64,000 nt of DNA from Eubacterium ruminantium (GCF_900167085.1 NZ_FUXA01000004.1:189895-253894); one strand, 5' to 3'; counted from the stretch's first letter, positions 8,864-18,035 are shown. A program made the numbers and translations. Notes: generated by a model from the sequence alone, not told the origin.

Positions 8864-10072
8864 TTATTTATTTACATTCTTTCTTTTATTGCGGTTATTT
8901 ATATTATTATTTTTTTTACTAACATTATTTTTGTTAGTGTTGTTATCGGTGGCATCGGATTTCTTGCTGCCGTCTTTTGCATCACTGCTGTCATCGGCGG
9001 CATCGGATTTCTTGCTGCCGTTTTTTGAATCACTGCTGTCATCGGCGGCATCGGATTTCTTGTTGCCGTTTTTTGCATCACTGCTGTCATCGGCGGCATC
9101 GGATTTCTTGCTGCCGTTTTTTGCATCACTGCTGTCATCGGCGGCATCGGATTTCTTGCTACCGTTTTTTGAATCATTGTTGTCAGCGGTAATATCAGTT
9201 TGTTTCGACCATATAGTTCCGTATTTTATTATATAAATCACAAGGAACATAAGGCTCGCAGAACCGACTAAAGTAAAGAGCAGTGTGATTATATTCTTGA
9301 AAAGTATATCAGGAACAAGATACGCACTGAGGTTTATAACTACATGCAGCATAATGGCAGGTAGTATTTTTCCGGTCTTCGCAACGATGATTCCGAGTAT
9401 GATACCTGCTATAAATGCATAAACTCCCTGAACTATATTGCCGTGATATATAGCAAACAGAACAGATGATATGATGATAACTGTCTTTGGTGGGAAGAGT
9501 TTATTTGAATATGTTGTAATAACTCCTCGGAATATAAGCTCTTCGGCAATAGGCGTTATGATAATGACAGTAAGCATAAGTATCACGGAAGTTTTATTAT
9601 TTACAAGGCTTCCGATATTTTCATCATATTCCTGGATGAGCTTTGGCGCAACTTTCTTGACCAGATTTAAAATGGAATCTATAAAAAGCTGGAAGCTGTA
9701 ACCGAAAACGATGATAAGACCGGCGTTCTTAAGGAGACTGCCTTTCTTAGAAGTTTTTTTCTTGCTTTCATTATTGTTGCTACTGTTATTTTTTATGACA
9801 AGATACCACCATCCGAAGATTATGAGGCAGAGCATTGCGTATAAAAATAACATGACCACTGTATTTACAGGCATCGATCCTCCCGCGAATGATTTTTCGT
9901 CAAACTCGATGGATGCGCCCATGTAAGTATTCAAAACGAATACAATGGCAAATGCTGCGAAATATGCTATTAAATTTAGTAAATAAGTTAGGAGGAATGG
10001 TACTATTATAAGTACCAACCCTCCTATGATATTCATATTAGTTTGTGATTTTCTTGGCTTTTTCTCTTTCAC
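8864..10072 (-). CDS. CPBP-family membrane metalloprotease with repetitive C-terminal tail
   Basis: 402 residues. It has several membrane helices and the CPBP/Abi motifs EELIFRG and FAIYHGNIVQGVYAF with a following glycine-rich helix. These intramembrane proteases act in prenyl-protein processing in eukaryotes and in immunity or self-protection of bacteriocin producers; the substrate here is unknown. The last 120 residues or so are hydrophilic and carry five 16-residue repeats of the type KKSDAADDSSDAKNGS, followed by an Asn/Lys-rich end. The GTG start at 10072 has an AAGGAAAAGG box but overlaps the upstream gene; an ATG at 10036 is an alternative without a clear box. Last gene of the - operon. 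Confidence 0.8.
   Translation of the reverse strand: MKEKKPRKSQTNMNIIGGLVLIIVPFLLTYLLNLIAYFAAFAIVFVLNTYMGASIEFDEKSFAGGSMPVNTVVMLFLYAMLCLIIFGWWYLVIKNNSSNNNESKKKTSKKGSLLKNAGLIIVFGYSFQLFIDSILNLVKKVAPKLIQEYDENIGSLVNNKTSVILMLTVIIITPIAEELIFRGVITTYSNKLFPPKTVIIISSVLFAIYHGNIVQGVYAFIAGIILGIIVAKTGKILPAIMLHVVINLSAYLVPDILFKNIITLLFTLVGSASLMFLVIYIIKYGTIWSKQTDITADNNDSKNGSKKSDAADDSSDAKNGSKKSDAADDSSDAKNGNKKSDAADDSSDSKNGSKKSDAADDSSDAKDGSKKSDATDNNTNKNNVSKKNNNINNRNKRKNVNK
8946..9190. repeat. Five tandem 48-bp coding repeats
   Basis: The marker GGCATCGG recurs at 8951, 8999, 9047, 9095 and 9143, exactly 48 bp apart. Copies differ by only a few bases. The unit is in frame and encodes the 16-residue acidic/basic repeat of the CPBP protein tail. 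Confidence 0.95.
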
Positions 10073-10625
10073 GTTTAGCCTTTTCCTTCTCAGCCTTAAG
10101 CTGTTCTTTTGTTTTCTTATTATCTATATCGGCCTTAAGCTGTGCCTGATACTGTGCACGTTTTGCACGAAGTCTTTCGTCGAAGCTCTTTCTCTTTTTC
10201 TTCTTGCCGTTTGTTTCTTCTTCAACCGGCTGATTCTTCTGCTTTCTTACACTCTTAACGCTAACGATATAGATACCGCTTACCATGGCTTTAACTTCAC
10301 CTTTTGTAGGGATATCATCGTAAATTGCTTCGTCACACATAAGTGTTACGATCTGTGGTCCAACCTTAGCCTTTACTACAGGAACTTTAGCCTTCTGATA
10401 TTTCTTAGGTGTCTGTTCCATAACGATCTTAGGGAATTTTGCATCCTTAAGAGGCATATACTTCTTATCGATAATGAGCATATTTGCTGGCTGAGCCTGT
10501 GCAAGCATCTCTTCCTTCTGCGCAAGTTGTTTTTTCTGCATCTTATTACCGGCGATATAAAGTGCTATTAATGCACCGATTATAACGACGAGAACGATGA
10601 TGAATATTATCCATCCTATACTCAA
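10038..10625 (-). CDS. Small protein with one N-terminal membrane helix and Lys-rich tail
   Basis: I chose TTG 10625 because GGAGG lies 8 bases upstream (complement of 10634-10638); the longer reading from TTG 10640 would start inside that box. The 195-residue product opens with a membrane helix (SIGWIIFIIVLVVIIGALIA), has a cytoplasmic-looking middle domain and ends in a long Lys/Arg/Glu coiled tail. The family is not one I recognise. It lies between plsC and the CPBP gene with overlap of the latter, so it is part of that operon; a membrane-scaffold role is only a guess. Confidence 0.7.
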   Translation of the reverse strand: MSIGWIIFIIVLVVIIGALIALYIAGNKMQKKQLAQKEEMLAQAQPANMLIIDKKYMPLKDAKFPKIVMEQTPKKYQKAKVPVVKAKVGPQIVTLMCDEAIYDDIPTKGEVKAMVSGIYIVSVKSVRKQKNQPVEEETNGKKKKRKSFDERLRAKRAQYQAQLKADIDNKKTKEQLKAEKEKAKREREKAKKITN

Positions 10626-10652
10626 TTCTTTGTCCTCCAATTTCTCATAGCT

Positions 10653-11387
10653 TTATAGATTTTTATTATTTTTTTGAAGCTTTTCGTTTATCCTGTTAGG
10701 GATGTCTGCATAAAAAGCTTTTCTTTCGTGAACAGGTAATTCCGAAGGATATACCGGCTCCATGAATTCGATTATAACATGTCTTTTCTTAACCGCAAAA
10801 TGTTTATTTTTCTCCCATATATCATCTGTACCGCTGTTGGCAACCAAAATGATAGGAGATTTAGACTTTTCAGCCATTTTATAACCACCCTCTTTGAAAG
10901 GAAGAAGAGTATCTTTGTGATTTCTTGTTCCCTCAGGGAAAAGGCTGAGTGAAAGTCCTTTCTTCATTCTTTCGCCACCCTCTTTGATGGTTTTTAACGC
11001 CTCTCGAGGATTCTCTCTGTCGATATAAAGTGTACCGATATCTCTCATATACATTGAAAGAAGCGGAGTGTGTGCGAATTCTTTCTTGGAAATATATCCT
11101 ATAGGATTCTTCGCAAGTGTTTGAAGAATAATTACGTCAAACCAGCTTCTGTGGTTTCCGACGAATAAACAAGCGGTATTTTCAGGAATGTTTTCCTGAC
11201 CGATGACAGTGACTTTGGTTCCTGCGATAAATAGCAGGTCTTTAAAGAATCTGTTTACAGCCTTTGTAGCTGTCCTCCATCCATTCATCGGATCTTTTTT
11301 GATCAGATGCTTATAATATAAATGACGTGGGATAGAGAATACCATAACTATGACAGCCCAAATATAGCATATAATAAGTCTTATCAT
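10653..11387 (-). CDS. plsC: 1-acyl-sn-glycerol-3-phosphate acyltransferase (PlsC family)
   Basis: 244 residues, the normal PlsC length. An N-terminal hydrophobic segment is followed by the acyltransferase motifs GNHRSWFD (NHxxxxD catalytic site), GTLYIDRENP and LFPEGTRN. It transfers an acyl chain to lysophosphatidic acid at the membrane in phospholipid synthesis. Start ATG 11387 follows AAAGG. It sits 24 bases after malQ on the - strand. Confidence 0.9.
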   Translation of the reverse strand: MIRLIICYIWAVIVMVFSIPRHLYYKHLIKKDPMNGWRTATKAVNRFFKDLLFIAGTKVTVIGQENIPENTACLFVGNHRSWFDVIILQTLAKNPIGYISKKEFAHTPLLSMYMRDIGTLYIDRENPREALKTIKEGGERMKKGLSLSLFPEGTRNHKDTLLPFKEGGYKMAEKSKSPIILVANSGTDDIWEKNKHFAVKKRHVIIEFMEPVYPSELPVHERKAFYADIPNRINEKLQKNNKNL

Positions 11388-11411
11388 ATATTACCTTTCT
11401 TGATATTGAAT

Positions 11412-12941
11412 TTAACGACCGTACATTTTTGCTGTCTCAAAAAGTCTTGAAGCGAGCTGATCGGTTAATGCTTCTTTTTTATAGCGCCATGACCAGTTTC
11501 CGCTTCCGACTCCAGGTGTATTGAATCTTGCCCATGAGTCCAGCTCGAGAACATCCTGCATAGGGATTATGGCCATATTTGCTACCGAACCGAAGCAGGC
11601 GCGTATCATTACCCAACATATATCACTTGCATCAGTACTGTAATATCTTCTCAGCTTATCCTTGGATGCCTCATATGCATGTTTGTACCAGCCCAGTGTT
11701 GTATCATTATCATGAGTTCCGGTATAACATACACAATTTCTGATATGATTATGTGGAAGAAAATGATTTTCATTTGGATTTTCAAAAGCAAACTGAAGTA
11801 TCTTCATGCCCGGGAATCCAAATTTATCTCTTAAGTCGATAACGGATTCGTCAATCTCGCCAAGGTCCTCGGCAATGATAGGCATATGATATCCGAGATT
11901 TGCTTCAAGCATGGTGAAGAAGTTTTCACCCGGTGCTTCGATCCATCTTCCTTTAACGGCGGACTCATCACCATATGGGACTGCCCAGAATTTATCAAAT
12001 CCACGGAAATGATCGATTCTCAGAAAATCAGTTAATTCCAGTTGGTGTCTGATTCGCTTGATCCACCACTCATACCCGGTCTTTTTATGCTCTTCCCAGT
12101 TATAGAGAGGGTTGCCCCAAAGCTGTCCTGTTGCTGAAAAATAATCAGGCGGAACACCGGCAACGTCTGTCGGATAACCTTTTGAATCCAGCATGAAAAG
12201 CTTCTGGTTGCGCCATACATCGACACTGTCCCAGGCAACGAAGATAGGAATATCACCTATTATCGAAATGCCTTTTTGATTGGCATATTCTTTAAGCTTT
12301 GTCCATTCAGTATAGAAAAGATACTGAAGGAATTCATAGTAGCCAATCTCTTTTGAAAGCTTTTCTTCCCACTCGGCACGCTCACTGTCTTTTGGATTCT
12401 TGAGACTTTCGTCCCACATATACCAAGGAGCGCCCTTATGATAATCTTTGCCGGCCATGAAGAGAGCATAATCTTTGAGCCAGTCGGATTCATTTATGAA
12501 TTTGTTGTAGTCAGCCATTAACTCTTCATCGGTAGACAGTTTATCGGTAAACTCTTTATCAATGAATCGTTCATAAGCTGTGCGGTAGAGTTCTGTCTTA
12601 AAGGCGATAACGTCACCATAACTTATATCTTCCGGATTCCACTGAGGCATATCCTTGAGATCATCCTCATCCAAAAGATCAAGCTCAATGAGATGATCTA
12701 TACTTATAATGAGTGGCTGACCTGCGAAAGAAGAAAATGGCTGATAAGGTGAATCACCGAAACCGGTATGGCCCAGCGGAAGCACCTGCCATGCTGTCAT
12801 GCCTGCTTTCTCCATGAAGTCTATAAAGTCAAATGCACCCTTGCCAAGATCGCCAATTCCGTATGGATTAGGAAATGAAGTAGGATGCAAGAGTATTCCT
12901 GCGTACCTTTTAGTTGCAACATCCAAATGTTTTTTATCCAT
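11412..12941 (-). CDS. malQ: 4-alpha-glucanotransferase (amylomaltase)
   Basis: GH77 enzyme of 509 residues, acting on maltooligosaccharides and glycogen breakdown products. Recognisable motifs are RYAGILLHPTSFP at the N-terminus, SPYQPFSSFAGQP, GDIPIFVAWDSVDVW, LRIDHFRGFDKFWAVPYG (nucleophile Asp), IAEDLGEI (acid/base Glu) and GTHDNDTT. The ATG at 12941 has GGAGG 9 bases upstream; the longer GTG reading from 12962 includes that box. A promoter with a perfect -10 lies just upstream. It fits metabolically with glgC-glgD elsewhere in the window. Confidence 0.93.
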   Translation of the reverse strand: MDKKHLDVATKRYAGILLHPTSFPNPYGIGDLGKGAFDFIDFMEKAGMTAWQVLPLGHTGFGDSPYQPFSSFAGQPLIISIDHLIELDLLDEDDLKDMPQWNPEDISYGDVIAFKTELYRTAYERFIDKEFTDKLSTDEELMADYNKFINESDWLKDYALFMAGKDYHKGAPWYMWDESLKNPKDSERAEWEEKLSKEIGYYEFLQYLFYTEWTKLKEYANQKGISIIGDIPIFVAWDSVDVWRNQKLFMLDSKGYPTDVAGVPPDYFSATGQLWGNPLYNWEEHKKTGYEWWIKRIRHQLELTDFLRIDHFRGFDKFWAVPYGDESAVKGRWIEAPGENFFTMLEANLGYHMPIIAEDLGEIDESVIDLRDKFGFPGMKILQFAFENPNENHFLPHNHIRNCVCYTGTHDNDTTLGWYKHAYEASKDKLRRYYSTDASDICWVMIRACFGSVANMAIIPMQDVLELDSWARFNTPGVGSGNWSWRYKKEALTDQLASRLFETAKMYGR

Positions 12942-12979
12942 AGTTACAGTCCTCCAGTCCACAATTTTACAACCTATTA

Positions 12980-13008
12980 ATTATACATAAGTAAAGCTTA
13001 AAATACAA
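12980..13008 (-). promoter_or_regulatory. Probable malQ promoter
   Basis: On the - strand TTGTAT (complement of 13003-13008), a 17-bp spacer and TATAAT (complement of 12980-12985), 39 bases before the malQ start codon. The -10 is perfect, the -35 poor. Confidence 0.5.
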
Positions 13009-13013
13009 GTTTA

Positions 13014-14201
13014 CTAGGCGAACATTTTATACAGTTTCTCAAACAGAGGGATTGCTTTTTCAATCCTTTCTGTCGGAACACAGTAAGAGATTCTGAAGTG
13101 ACCCGGACACTCAAATGAATTACCCGGAACTGTTATAAGTCCAAGCTCCTTTGCGCCTGTCCAACAGAATTTATCTGCATCATCTATAGGTGTCTTAGGG
13201 AACATATAGAATGTTCCGCCTGGTTTTACGCAGTCATATCCGATGTCTGTAAGTGCATCATAGAGAAGTGTTGCATTTGTTTCATATATTGAAAGATCAC
13301 TTGTATCATCGATAACTTTCTCAACTGCGAGCTGAATTATAGAAGGTGGGCAGTTGTGACCTGTGAATCTTGAAATCTGTCCACACATAGGAACTATATA
13401 ATCGCTGTCCTTTGCCTTAGGATTAACTGCCACATAACCGAGTCTTTCTCCCGGTATTGAGAGAGATTTACTGAATGAATAGCAAGAGATTGAGTTGTCA
13501 TAGTATTTTGATACATATGGCGAATCGGTTCCCTTGAAGACGATCTCTCTGTATGGCTCGTCGGAAATAAGGAAGATCTCGTGAGAATATTCCTTTTCCT
13601 TAGCTCTAAGTATGTCAGCAAGTTTCTTGATTGTTTCTGTTGTATATACGATTCCTGAAGGGTTGTTAGGTGAGTTGATGAGAACCGCAGCAACCTTTTC
13701 ATTTAACATTTCTTCGAATTTTTCAAAATTGATCTGGAATGAAGATATATCTGCAGGTACAACCTTAAGAGTTGCGCCGCATCCTGTAATATAAGGGATA
13801 TATTCAGGGAAATAAGGTGCAAATGTAATTATCTCATCACCTTCACCAGCTATACATCTTACTGCATGTGCGATAGCACCGGCAGCACCTGTTGTAGGGA
13901 AAATGTGCTTTGCTTCGTAATTCATTTCAAATCTTCTGTTAAGAGAAGAAGCGATAGCTTCTCTTGTTGAGTCAAGACCGAGAGTTGGGCTGTAACCGTG
14001 AAGCTTAACAGGGTCAACATTGTTAAGAAGATCATTCATAGCTTCTGTAAATGAAGCAGGGGCAGGAACGGAAGGATTTCCGATAGAGAAGTTATAAACC
14101 GAATCAGGTCCAAGTTCTTTCTCACGCTCCATGCTATATGCGAAAAACTGTCGGATAACAGATGATTTACCTGTCATTTCCTTGTAAAATTCTGAAATCA
14201 T
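13014..14201 (-). CDS. PLP-dependent aminotransferase, class I/II
   Basis: 395 residues from ATG 14201, which has GGGAGG 5 bases upstream; an upstream GTG at 14237 would add 12 residues with no box. Fold-type I features are FSIGNPSVPAP near the start, TTGAAGAIAHAVRCI (cofactor pocket), NSPNNPSG, ISDEPYREI and SFSKSLSIPGERLGY, which holds the Schiff-base Lys. The C-terminus has FRISYC. Substrate cannot be read from the sequence; relatives are annotated as aspartate/aromatic aminotransferases. It diverges from tatD. Confidence 0.9.
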   Translation of the reverse strand: MISEFYKEMTGKSSVIRQFFAYSMEREKELGPDSVYNFSIGNPSVPAPASFTEAMNDLLNNVDPVKLHGYSPTLGLDSTREAIASSLNRRFEMNYEAKHIFPTTGAAGAIAHAVRCIAGEGDEIITFAPYFPEYIPYITGCGATLKVVPADISSFQINFEKFEEMLNEKVAAVLINSPNNPSGIVYTTETIKKLADILRAKEKEYSHEIFLISDEPYREIVFKGTDSPYVSKYYDNSISCYSFSKSLSIPGERLGYVAVNPKAKDSDYIVPMCGQISRFTGHNCPPSIIQLAVEKVIDDTSDLSIYETNATLLYDALTDIGYDCVKPGGTFYMFPKTPIDDADKFCWTGAKELGLITVPGNSFECPGHFRISYCVPTERIEKAIPLFEKLYKMFA

Positions 14202-14383
14202 AATTGCCTCCCATTTCGGCACCCGGAACTGTTTCATTTCTAAATCTGATGCCGGATACCTATTATAAATATCAGAGTTTATTTTAATTCATATTAGGGT
14301 AAATGACAATAAAAAGAGAGAAAATAGAAGTTTTATTTAATAATAGGAAAAATAAAGGAAATATCTTGCTATGGAAAAATATA

Positions 14384-14413
14384 TTGAAATAAGTTAAACT
14401 GAATCATTATACA
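14384..14413 (+). promoter_or_regulatory. Probable tatD promoter
   Basis: TTGAAA (14384-14389), an 18-bp spacer and TATACA (14408-14413), 36 bases before the tatD GTG. The remaining divergent gap (14202-14383) is AT-rich with no further feature I can support. Confidence 0.55.
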
Positions 14414-14448
14414 GATTCGGGAGATATTCCCGTGGGAAGAGGATAGTT

Positions 14449-15222
14449 GTGAAGATATTTGAAACACATGCTCATTACGATGATGATGCATTTGATGATG
14501 ACAGAGAAGAACTTATAGAAAAAATGCATGCTTCCGGTATTGAAAAGATAGTAAATATCGGTGCAAATATGAATAGCTCAAGAGTAACGGTTGAACTGGC
14601 GGATAAGTATGACTTTTTCTACGGTGCAGTCGGAGTGCATCCGAGCGATACCGATGAAATGGTGGAGAAAGACATAGATGAACTTAGAAAAATGGTAACT
14701 GATAATGATAAGATAGTTGCAATAGGCGAGATCGGACTTGATTATCATTATGATGAGCCGTCAAAAGAGCTTCAGCAGAAATGGTTTAAGGCGCAGATTG
14801 AACTTGCCAAAGAATTAAATGTTCCGATAGTTGTTCATTCAAGAGATGCGGCAAATGATACTGTGAAGATCATGGAAGAGTGCGCGGCCGGTGAGGCGGG
14901 AGGAGTTATTCACTGCTTTTCATATACCAAAGAAATGGCAGAAAGATTCGTCAAAATGGGCTTTTATATAGGAGTCGGAGGTGTTGTGACATTCAAGAAC
15001 GGACGAAAGCTTGTGGAAACTGTTGAGGCTATTCCGATTGAAAGGATAGTTATCGAAACCGACAGCCCTTATCTTTCACCGGAGCCCCTTCGCGGCAAGA
15101 GAAACTCATCGTTAAATCTGAGAAATGTTATCGCAAAGATTGCAGAAATCAAAGGAATCAGCGCCGAAGAAGTCGCTGAGATAACATACAAAAATGCATT
15201 TGATATGTATCGGATAAAGTAG
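14449..15222 (+). CDS. tatD: TatD-family metal-dependent hydrolase (putative DNase)
   Basis: 257 residues of TIM-barrel amidohydrolase type. Metal ligands are visible in ETHAHYDD (normally D/E-x-H-x-H), GEIGLDYH, VVHSRDA, HCFSYT and ETDSPYLSPEPLRGKRN. TatD enzymes are 3'-5' exonucleases or related phosphoesterases. The start is GTG 14449 after GGGAAGAGG. The first motif reads E-T-H rather than the usual D-x-H-x-H opening. Neighbouring rsmA is its usual partner in Firmicutes, here separated by a repeat block. Confidence 0.9.
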   Translation: MKIFETHAHYDDDAFDDDREELIEKMHASGIEKIVNIGANMNSSRVTVELADKYDFFYGAVGVHPSDTDEMVEKDIDELRKMVTDNDKIVAIGEIGLDYHYDEPSKELQQKWFKAQIELAKELNVPIVVHSRDAANDTVKIMEECAAGEAGGVIHCFSYTKEMAERFVKMGFYIGVGGVVTFKNGRKLVETVEAIPIERIVIETDSPYLSPEPLRGKRNSSLNLRNVIAKIAEIKGISAEEVAEITYKNAFDMYRIK

Positions 15223-15223
15223 A

Positions 15224-15454
15224 CTGAATTAGCTTAGTCGACTCGGTGTTGGACAAATGGATTGCTCCGGCGTGGTAGATGCAGGATTGGATAATGCAAA
15301 TTGAATTAACTTAGTCGACTCGGTGTTGAATAAACGGATTGCTCCGGCGTGGTAGATGCAGGATTGGATAATGCAAATTGAATTAACTTAGTCGACTCGG
15401 TGTTGAATAAACGGATTGCTCCGGCGTAGTAGACACAGTGTTGGATAATAGATA
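15224..15454. repeat. Three tandem copies of a 77-bp non-coding repeat
   Basis: The marker TTAGTCGACTCGGTGTT starts at 15234, 15311 and 15388, exactly 77 bp apart. Copies 1 and 2 are nearly identical; copy 3 diverges in its last 25 bases. The unit is not a multiple of three, has no ORF and no strong hairpin. It fills the gap between tatD and rsmA. Confidence 0.95.
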
Positions 15455-15479
15455 AATAAAATTGATTTAGGAGAATGTA

Positions 15480-16373
15480 ATGATCCCTGATAATGAAAAA
15501 CTCAGTAACCCACAGGTTACTATATCGGTAATAAAAAAATATGATTTCAGTTTTGCCAAGAAGTTCGGACAGAATTTCCTTATAGACGATCATGTGATCA
15601 AGAAGATAATTAAGGCAGCGGAAATCACAGAGAAGGATATGATCATCGAGATTGGACCGGGAATCGGTACTATGACACAGTATCTTGCAGAGAGTGCAGG
15701 ACATGTCATTGCGGTTGAGATCGATCAGAGACTTCTGCCTGTTCTGGCGGAAACTCTTGCTCCATACGACAATGTCACAGTGGTAAATGAAGACATTTTA
15801 AAATGCAATATCGAGGAGCTTATTAAAGAAGTAAGCGCCAAGATGGGAATGAATGTTACAAAAGAAAATATCAAGGTTGTGGCTAACCTTCCTTACTACA
15901 TTACAACACCGATAATAATGGGATTATTTGAAAATCACATTCCTGCAGCAAGCATCACTGTAATGGTGCAGAAAGAAGTTGCCGATAGAATGAATGCCGA
16001 ACCGGGCGGAAAAGATTACGGCGCACTTACACTTGCGGTAAAATATTATTCAGAGACATATATAGCTGCAAATGTTCCGCCAAACTGCTTCATTCCGAGA
16101 CCGGGAGTCGGTTCTGCGGTTATCAGACTGAAGGCATTTACTGAACCGCCGGTTAAAGTTAAAGATGAAAAAATGATGTTCAGACTTATAAGAGCTTCAT
16201 TTGAACAAAGACGTAAGACTTTGAAAAATGGAATCGGAAATGCAAATATTCCGGGAATTACAAAAGAAGCAGTTGATGATGCATTAAGAGAAATGGGACT
16301 GGATGAGAATATCAGAGGAGAGAGACTTTCTCTCAATGAATTTGCTGAATTAACCGACAGACTCATAGGATAA
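15480..16373 (+). CDS. rsmA: 16S rRNA (adenine1518-N6/adenine1519-N6)-dimethyltransferase
   Basis: KsgA/RsmA, 297 residues. SAM-binding EIGPGIGTMT, acidic VIAVEID, the catalytic NLPYYI and the earlier FGQNFLID are all present. It dimethylates two adjacent adenines near the 3' end of 16S rRNA during 30S maturation. ATG 15480 follows AGGAG. The short gap to tadA (16374-16475) contains two copies of GATGATCAGA (about 16396 and 16436) but nothing else I can name. Confidence 0.96.
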   Translation: MIPDNEKLSNPQVTISVIKKYDFSFAKKFGQNFLIDDHVIKKIIKAAEITEKDMIIEIGPGIGTMTQYLAESAGHVIAVEIDQRLLPVLAETLAPYDNVTVVNEDILKCNIEELIKEVSAKMGMNVTKENIKVVANLPYYITTPIIMGLFENHIPAASITVMVQKEVADRMNAEPGGKDYGALTLAVKYYSETYIAANVPPNCFIPRPGVGSAVIRLKAFTEPPVKVKDEKMMFRLIRASFEQRRKTLKNGIGNANIPGITKEAVDDALREMGLDENIRGERLSLNEFAELTDRLIG

Positions 16374-16475
16374 TCGGGCGAGCATTAGACTAAGATGATC
16401 AGACGGTAGTGTGTGTTATTGCGTAATAAACGCATAGATGATCAGATGTAGTCGTACTAAAAAGTGGGAAGAAAT

Positions 16476-16967
16476 ATGAGAAAATTGTCAGAAGATGAAA
16501 AATACATGCGCCAGGCCATAAGACTTGCGAAGAAGGCTGAAGAAAACGGAGACGTTCCGATAGGCTGTATAATAGTTTATGAAGGAAAGGTCATCGGAAG
16601 AGGGTATAATAAGCGTAATAAGGATAAATCTACCCTTGCCCATGCGGAGCTTCTAGCAATGAAAAAGGCAGGTAAGATAATAGGTGACTGGAGGCTGGAA
16701 GGCTGCAAAATGTATGTCACTTTGGAGCCTTGTCAGATGTGTGCCGGAGCTATAGTTCAGGCGAGAATTCCGGAAGTTGTGATTGGATGTATGAATTCCA
16801 AGGCGGGATGTGCCGGTTCTATAATCAATCTCCTGGAAATGCCTCAGTTTAATCACCAGGTCAAAGTAACAAGAGGTGTGTGTGAAGAAGAGTGTTCAAA
16901 CATGCTGAGTTCATTTTTTGCCAAGCTTCGCGAAAAGAAGAAAGCAGAAAAAACTTGCTTGACGTAA
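16476..16967 (+). CDS. tadA: tRNA-specific adenosine deaminase
   Basis: Deaminates the wobble adenosine of tRNA-Arg(ACG) to inosine. Zinc-site motifs are HAELLAM and PCQMCAGA, in the CDA fold, followed by IPEVVIGC and SKAGCAGS, typical of TadA. The ATG at 16476 (163 residues) is preceded by GGGAAG; the in-frame GTG at 16464 would add four residues. Its stop codon lies inside the -35 region of the SRP RNA promoter, so the two genes abut. Confidence 0.93.
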   Translation: MRKLSEDEKYMRQAIRLAKKAEENGDVPIGCIIVYEGKVIGRGYNKRNKDKSTLAHAELLAMKKAGKIIGDWRLEGCKMYVTLEPCQMCAGAIVQARIPEVVIGCMNSKAGCAGSIINLLEMPQFNHQVKVTRGVCEEECSNMLSSFFAKLREKKKAEKTCLT

Positions 16968-16987
16968 ATAGCACTCTTGGTTATACT
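16959..16987 (+). promoter_or_regulatory. Strong sigma-A promoter for the SRP RNA
   Basis: TTGACG (16959-16964), exactly 17 bp, then TATACT (16982-16987). The -35 overlaps the tadA stop codon (16965-16967 is adjacent). The predicted start is near 16994. Confidence 0.85.
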
Positions 16988-17004
16988 AACTATGTTTAAA
17001 ATTT

Positions 17005-17266
17005 CCGTACAGCCGGGGAGTTAGCGGTGCCCTGAACCTGCAATCCGCTATAGCAGGGGTGATGGCTGGCCTCGGGTTGAATACTGTAGGGCTGCCCTCG
17101 GTAAGTGATGTTGATATCTGGGTCTTACGCGACAGAAATCTATGAACCGTGTCAGGTTGGGAACAAAGCAGCACTAAGTAGAAACTTCTGGGTGACGTGA
17201 GGTTGCCTGGATTGAGTTAACTGCTGAGGTAACGCCTATTGGTTCATCACAAAGCCAGCCGTGCGG
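17005..17266 (+). ncRNA. ffs: Signal recognition particle RNA, large bacterial type
   Basis: About 262 nt with the Bacillus-type (Alu-containing) layout. The terminal stem pairs CCGTAC (17005-17010) with GTGCGG (17261-17266). Family landmarks are the 5' Alu segment with GGGGAGTTAGCGGTGCCCTG, the S-domain tip with GTGTCAGG, GGGAACAAAGCAGCA and the 3' GGTTGCCTGGATTGAG / TAACGCC segments. A T-rich tract after 17267 ends the transcript. It acts with Ffh in co-translational targeting. Only the GGAA-type tetraloop reads slightly unusually here (GGTTGGGAACAAAGC). Confidence 0.95.
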
Positions 17267-17444
17267 TTTATTTTTTTCGCTAAATGACGCATTTACCTTG
17301 ATTTGAGTATATCTGACATATAAATTTGTGCAATTTTATGTAAATAAAAATAAAGTTTTTATGGAAATAAATCTAGGAACGTGTTAATATTACATATGAT
17401 GTATTTTTCCAGAATAATGAAAAATTCTGGATAAGGGGCGAAGA

Positions 17445-18035
17445 ATGAATTATTCAGAAGTAATAGATTTTGTTAAAAAGAAAACATTGGATAACGGCAG
17501 ACCGTCAAAATATCCATTTAGGAACAGATATGAACACATTATGCGTGTTTATAGATGGGCCATAAGACTTCAGGCAAAGCTTGGAGGAGATTTGGATATT
17601 ATAGTTCTTGCCGCTCTTTTACATGATGTGGGTTGGGATGATACGAAGCCTCATGCGGAAGTTAGCGCGGAAGTTGCGGTCGATTATCTTGATAGTATAG
17701 GTGTTGATCCTGAAAAGATTCAAAGGGTTGGCGAAATAATCATGAGGCATGAAGACAAGGATACAGAGGATGATCTGTCGTTGGAGTGCCGTATTGTTAT
17801 GGATGCGGATCTTCTTGATGAAGTAGGAGCAGTTGAGATTATGTGGGACTGCATGGCAACAGCACTTGATGAGGAAGCTAGTTATAAGAGAGCTTACTAC
17901 AGAATCAAGGAATATTATCGTGGAAATAAACCTAAGATCAAGAGATGTAAAACAGATGCAGGACGCGCTGAGTTTACAAAGAGAATGCAGTTGATCGAAA
18001 GTTATATATATCAGCTTGAAAGAGAATTGTTTTAA
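17445..18035 (+). CDS. HD-domain phosphohydrolase
   Basis: 196 residues. The HD metal site is visible as RYEHIMRVY, LAALLHDVGWDD and the later MDADLLDEVGA. Such proteins hydrolyse phosphate esters, often of nucleotides; the substrate cannot be told. ATG 17445 follows GGGGCGAAG. A short hairpin, CCAGAAT/ATTCTGG (17410-17432), lies just before the ribosome binding site and may sit in the leader. The next gene starts 18 bases later. Confidence 0.8.
   Translation: MNYSEVIDFVKKKTLDNGRPSKYPFRNRYEHIMRVYRWAIRLQAKLGGDLDIIVLAALLHDVGWDDTKPHAEVSAEVAVDYLDSIGVDPEKIQRVGEIIMRHEDKDTEDDLSLECRIVMDADLLDEVGAVEIMWDCMATALDEEASYKRAYYRIKEYYRGNKPKIKRCKTDAGRAEFTKRMQLIESYIYQLERELF

Noticed and set aside
8946-9190. CRISPR-like array
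   Set aside because: The 48-bp units are contiguous with no spacers and are in frame within a protein tail.
15224-15454. CRISPR or tRNA cluster
   Set aside because: The 77-bp units are identical throughout with no variable spacers, and no cloverleaf can be drawn.
16986-17174. 62-codon open frame on the - strand
   Set aside because: Antisense to the SRP RNA gene.
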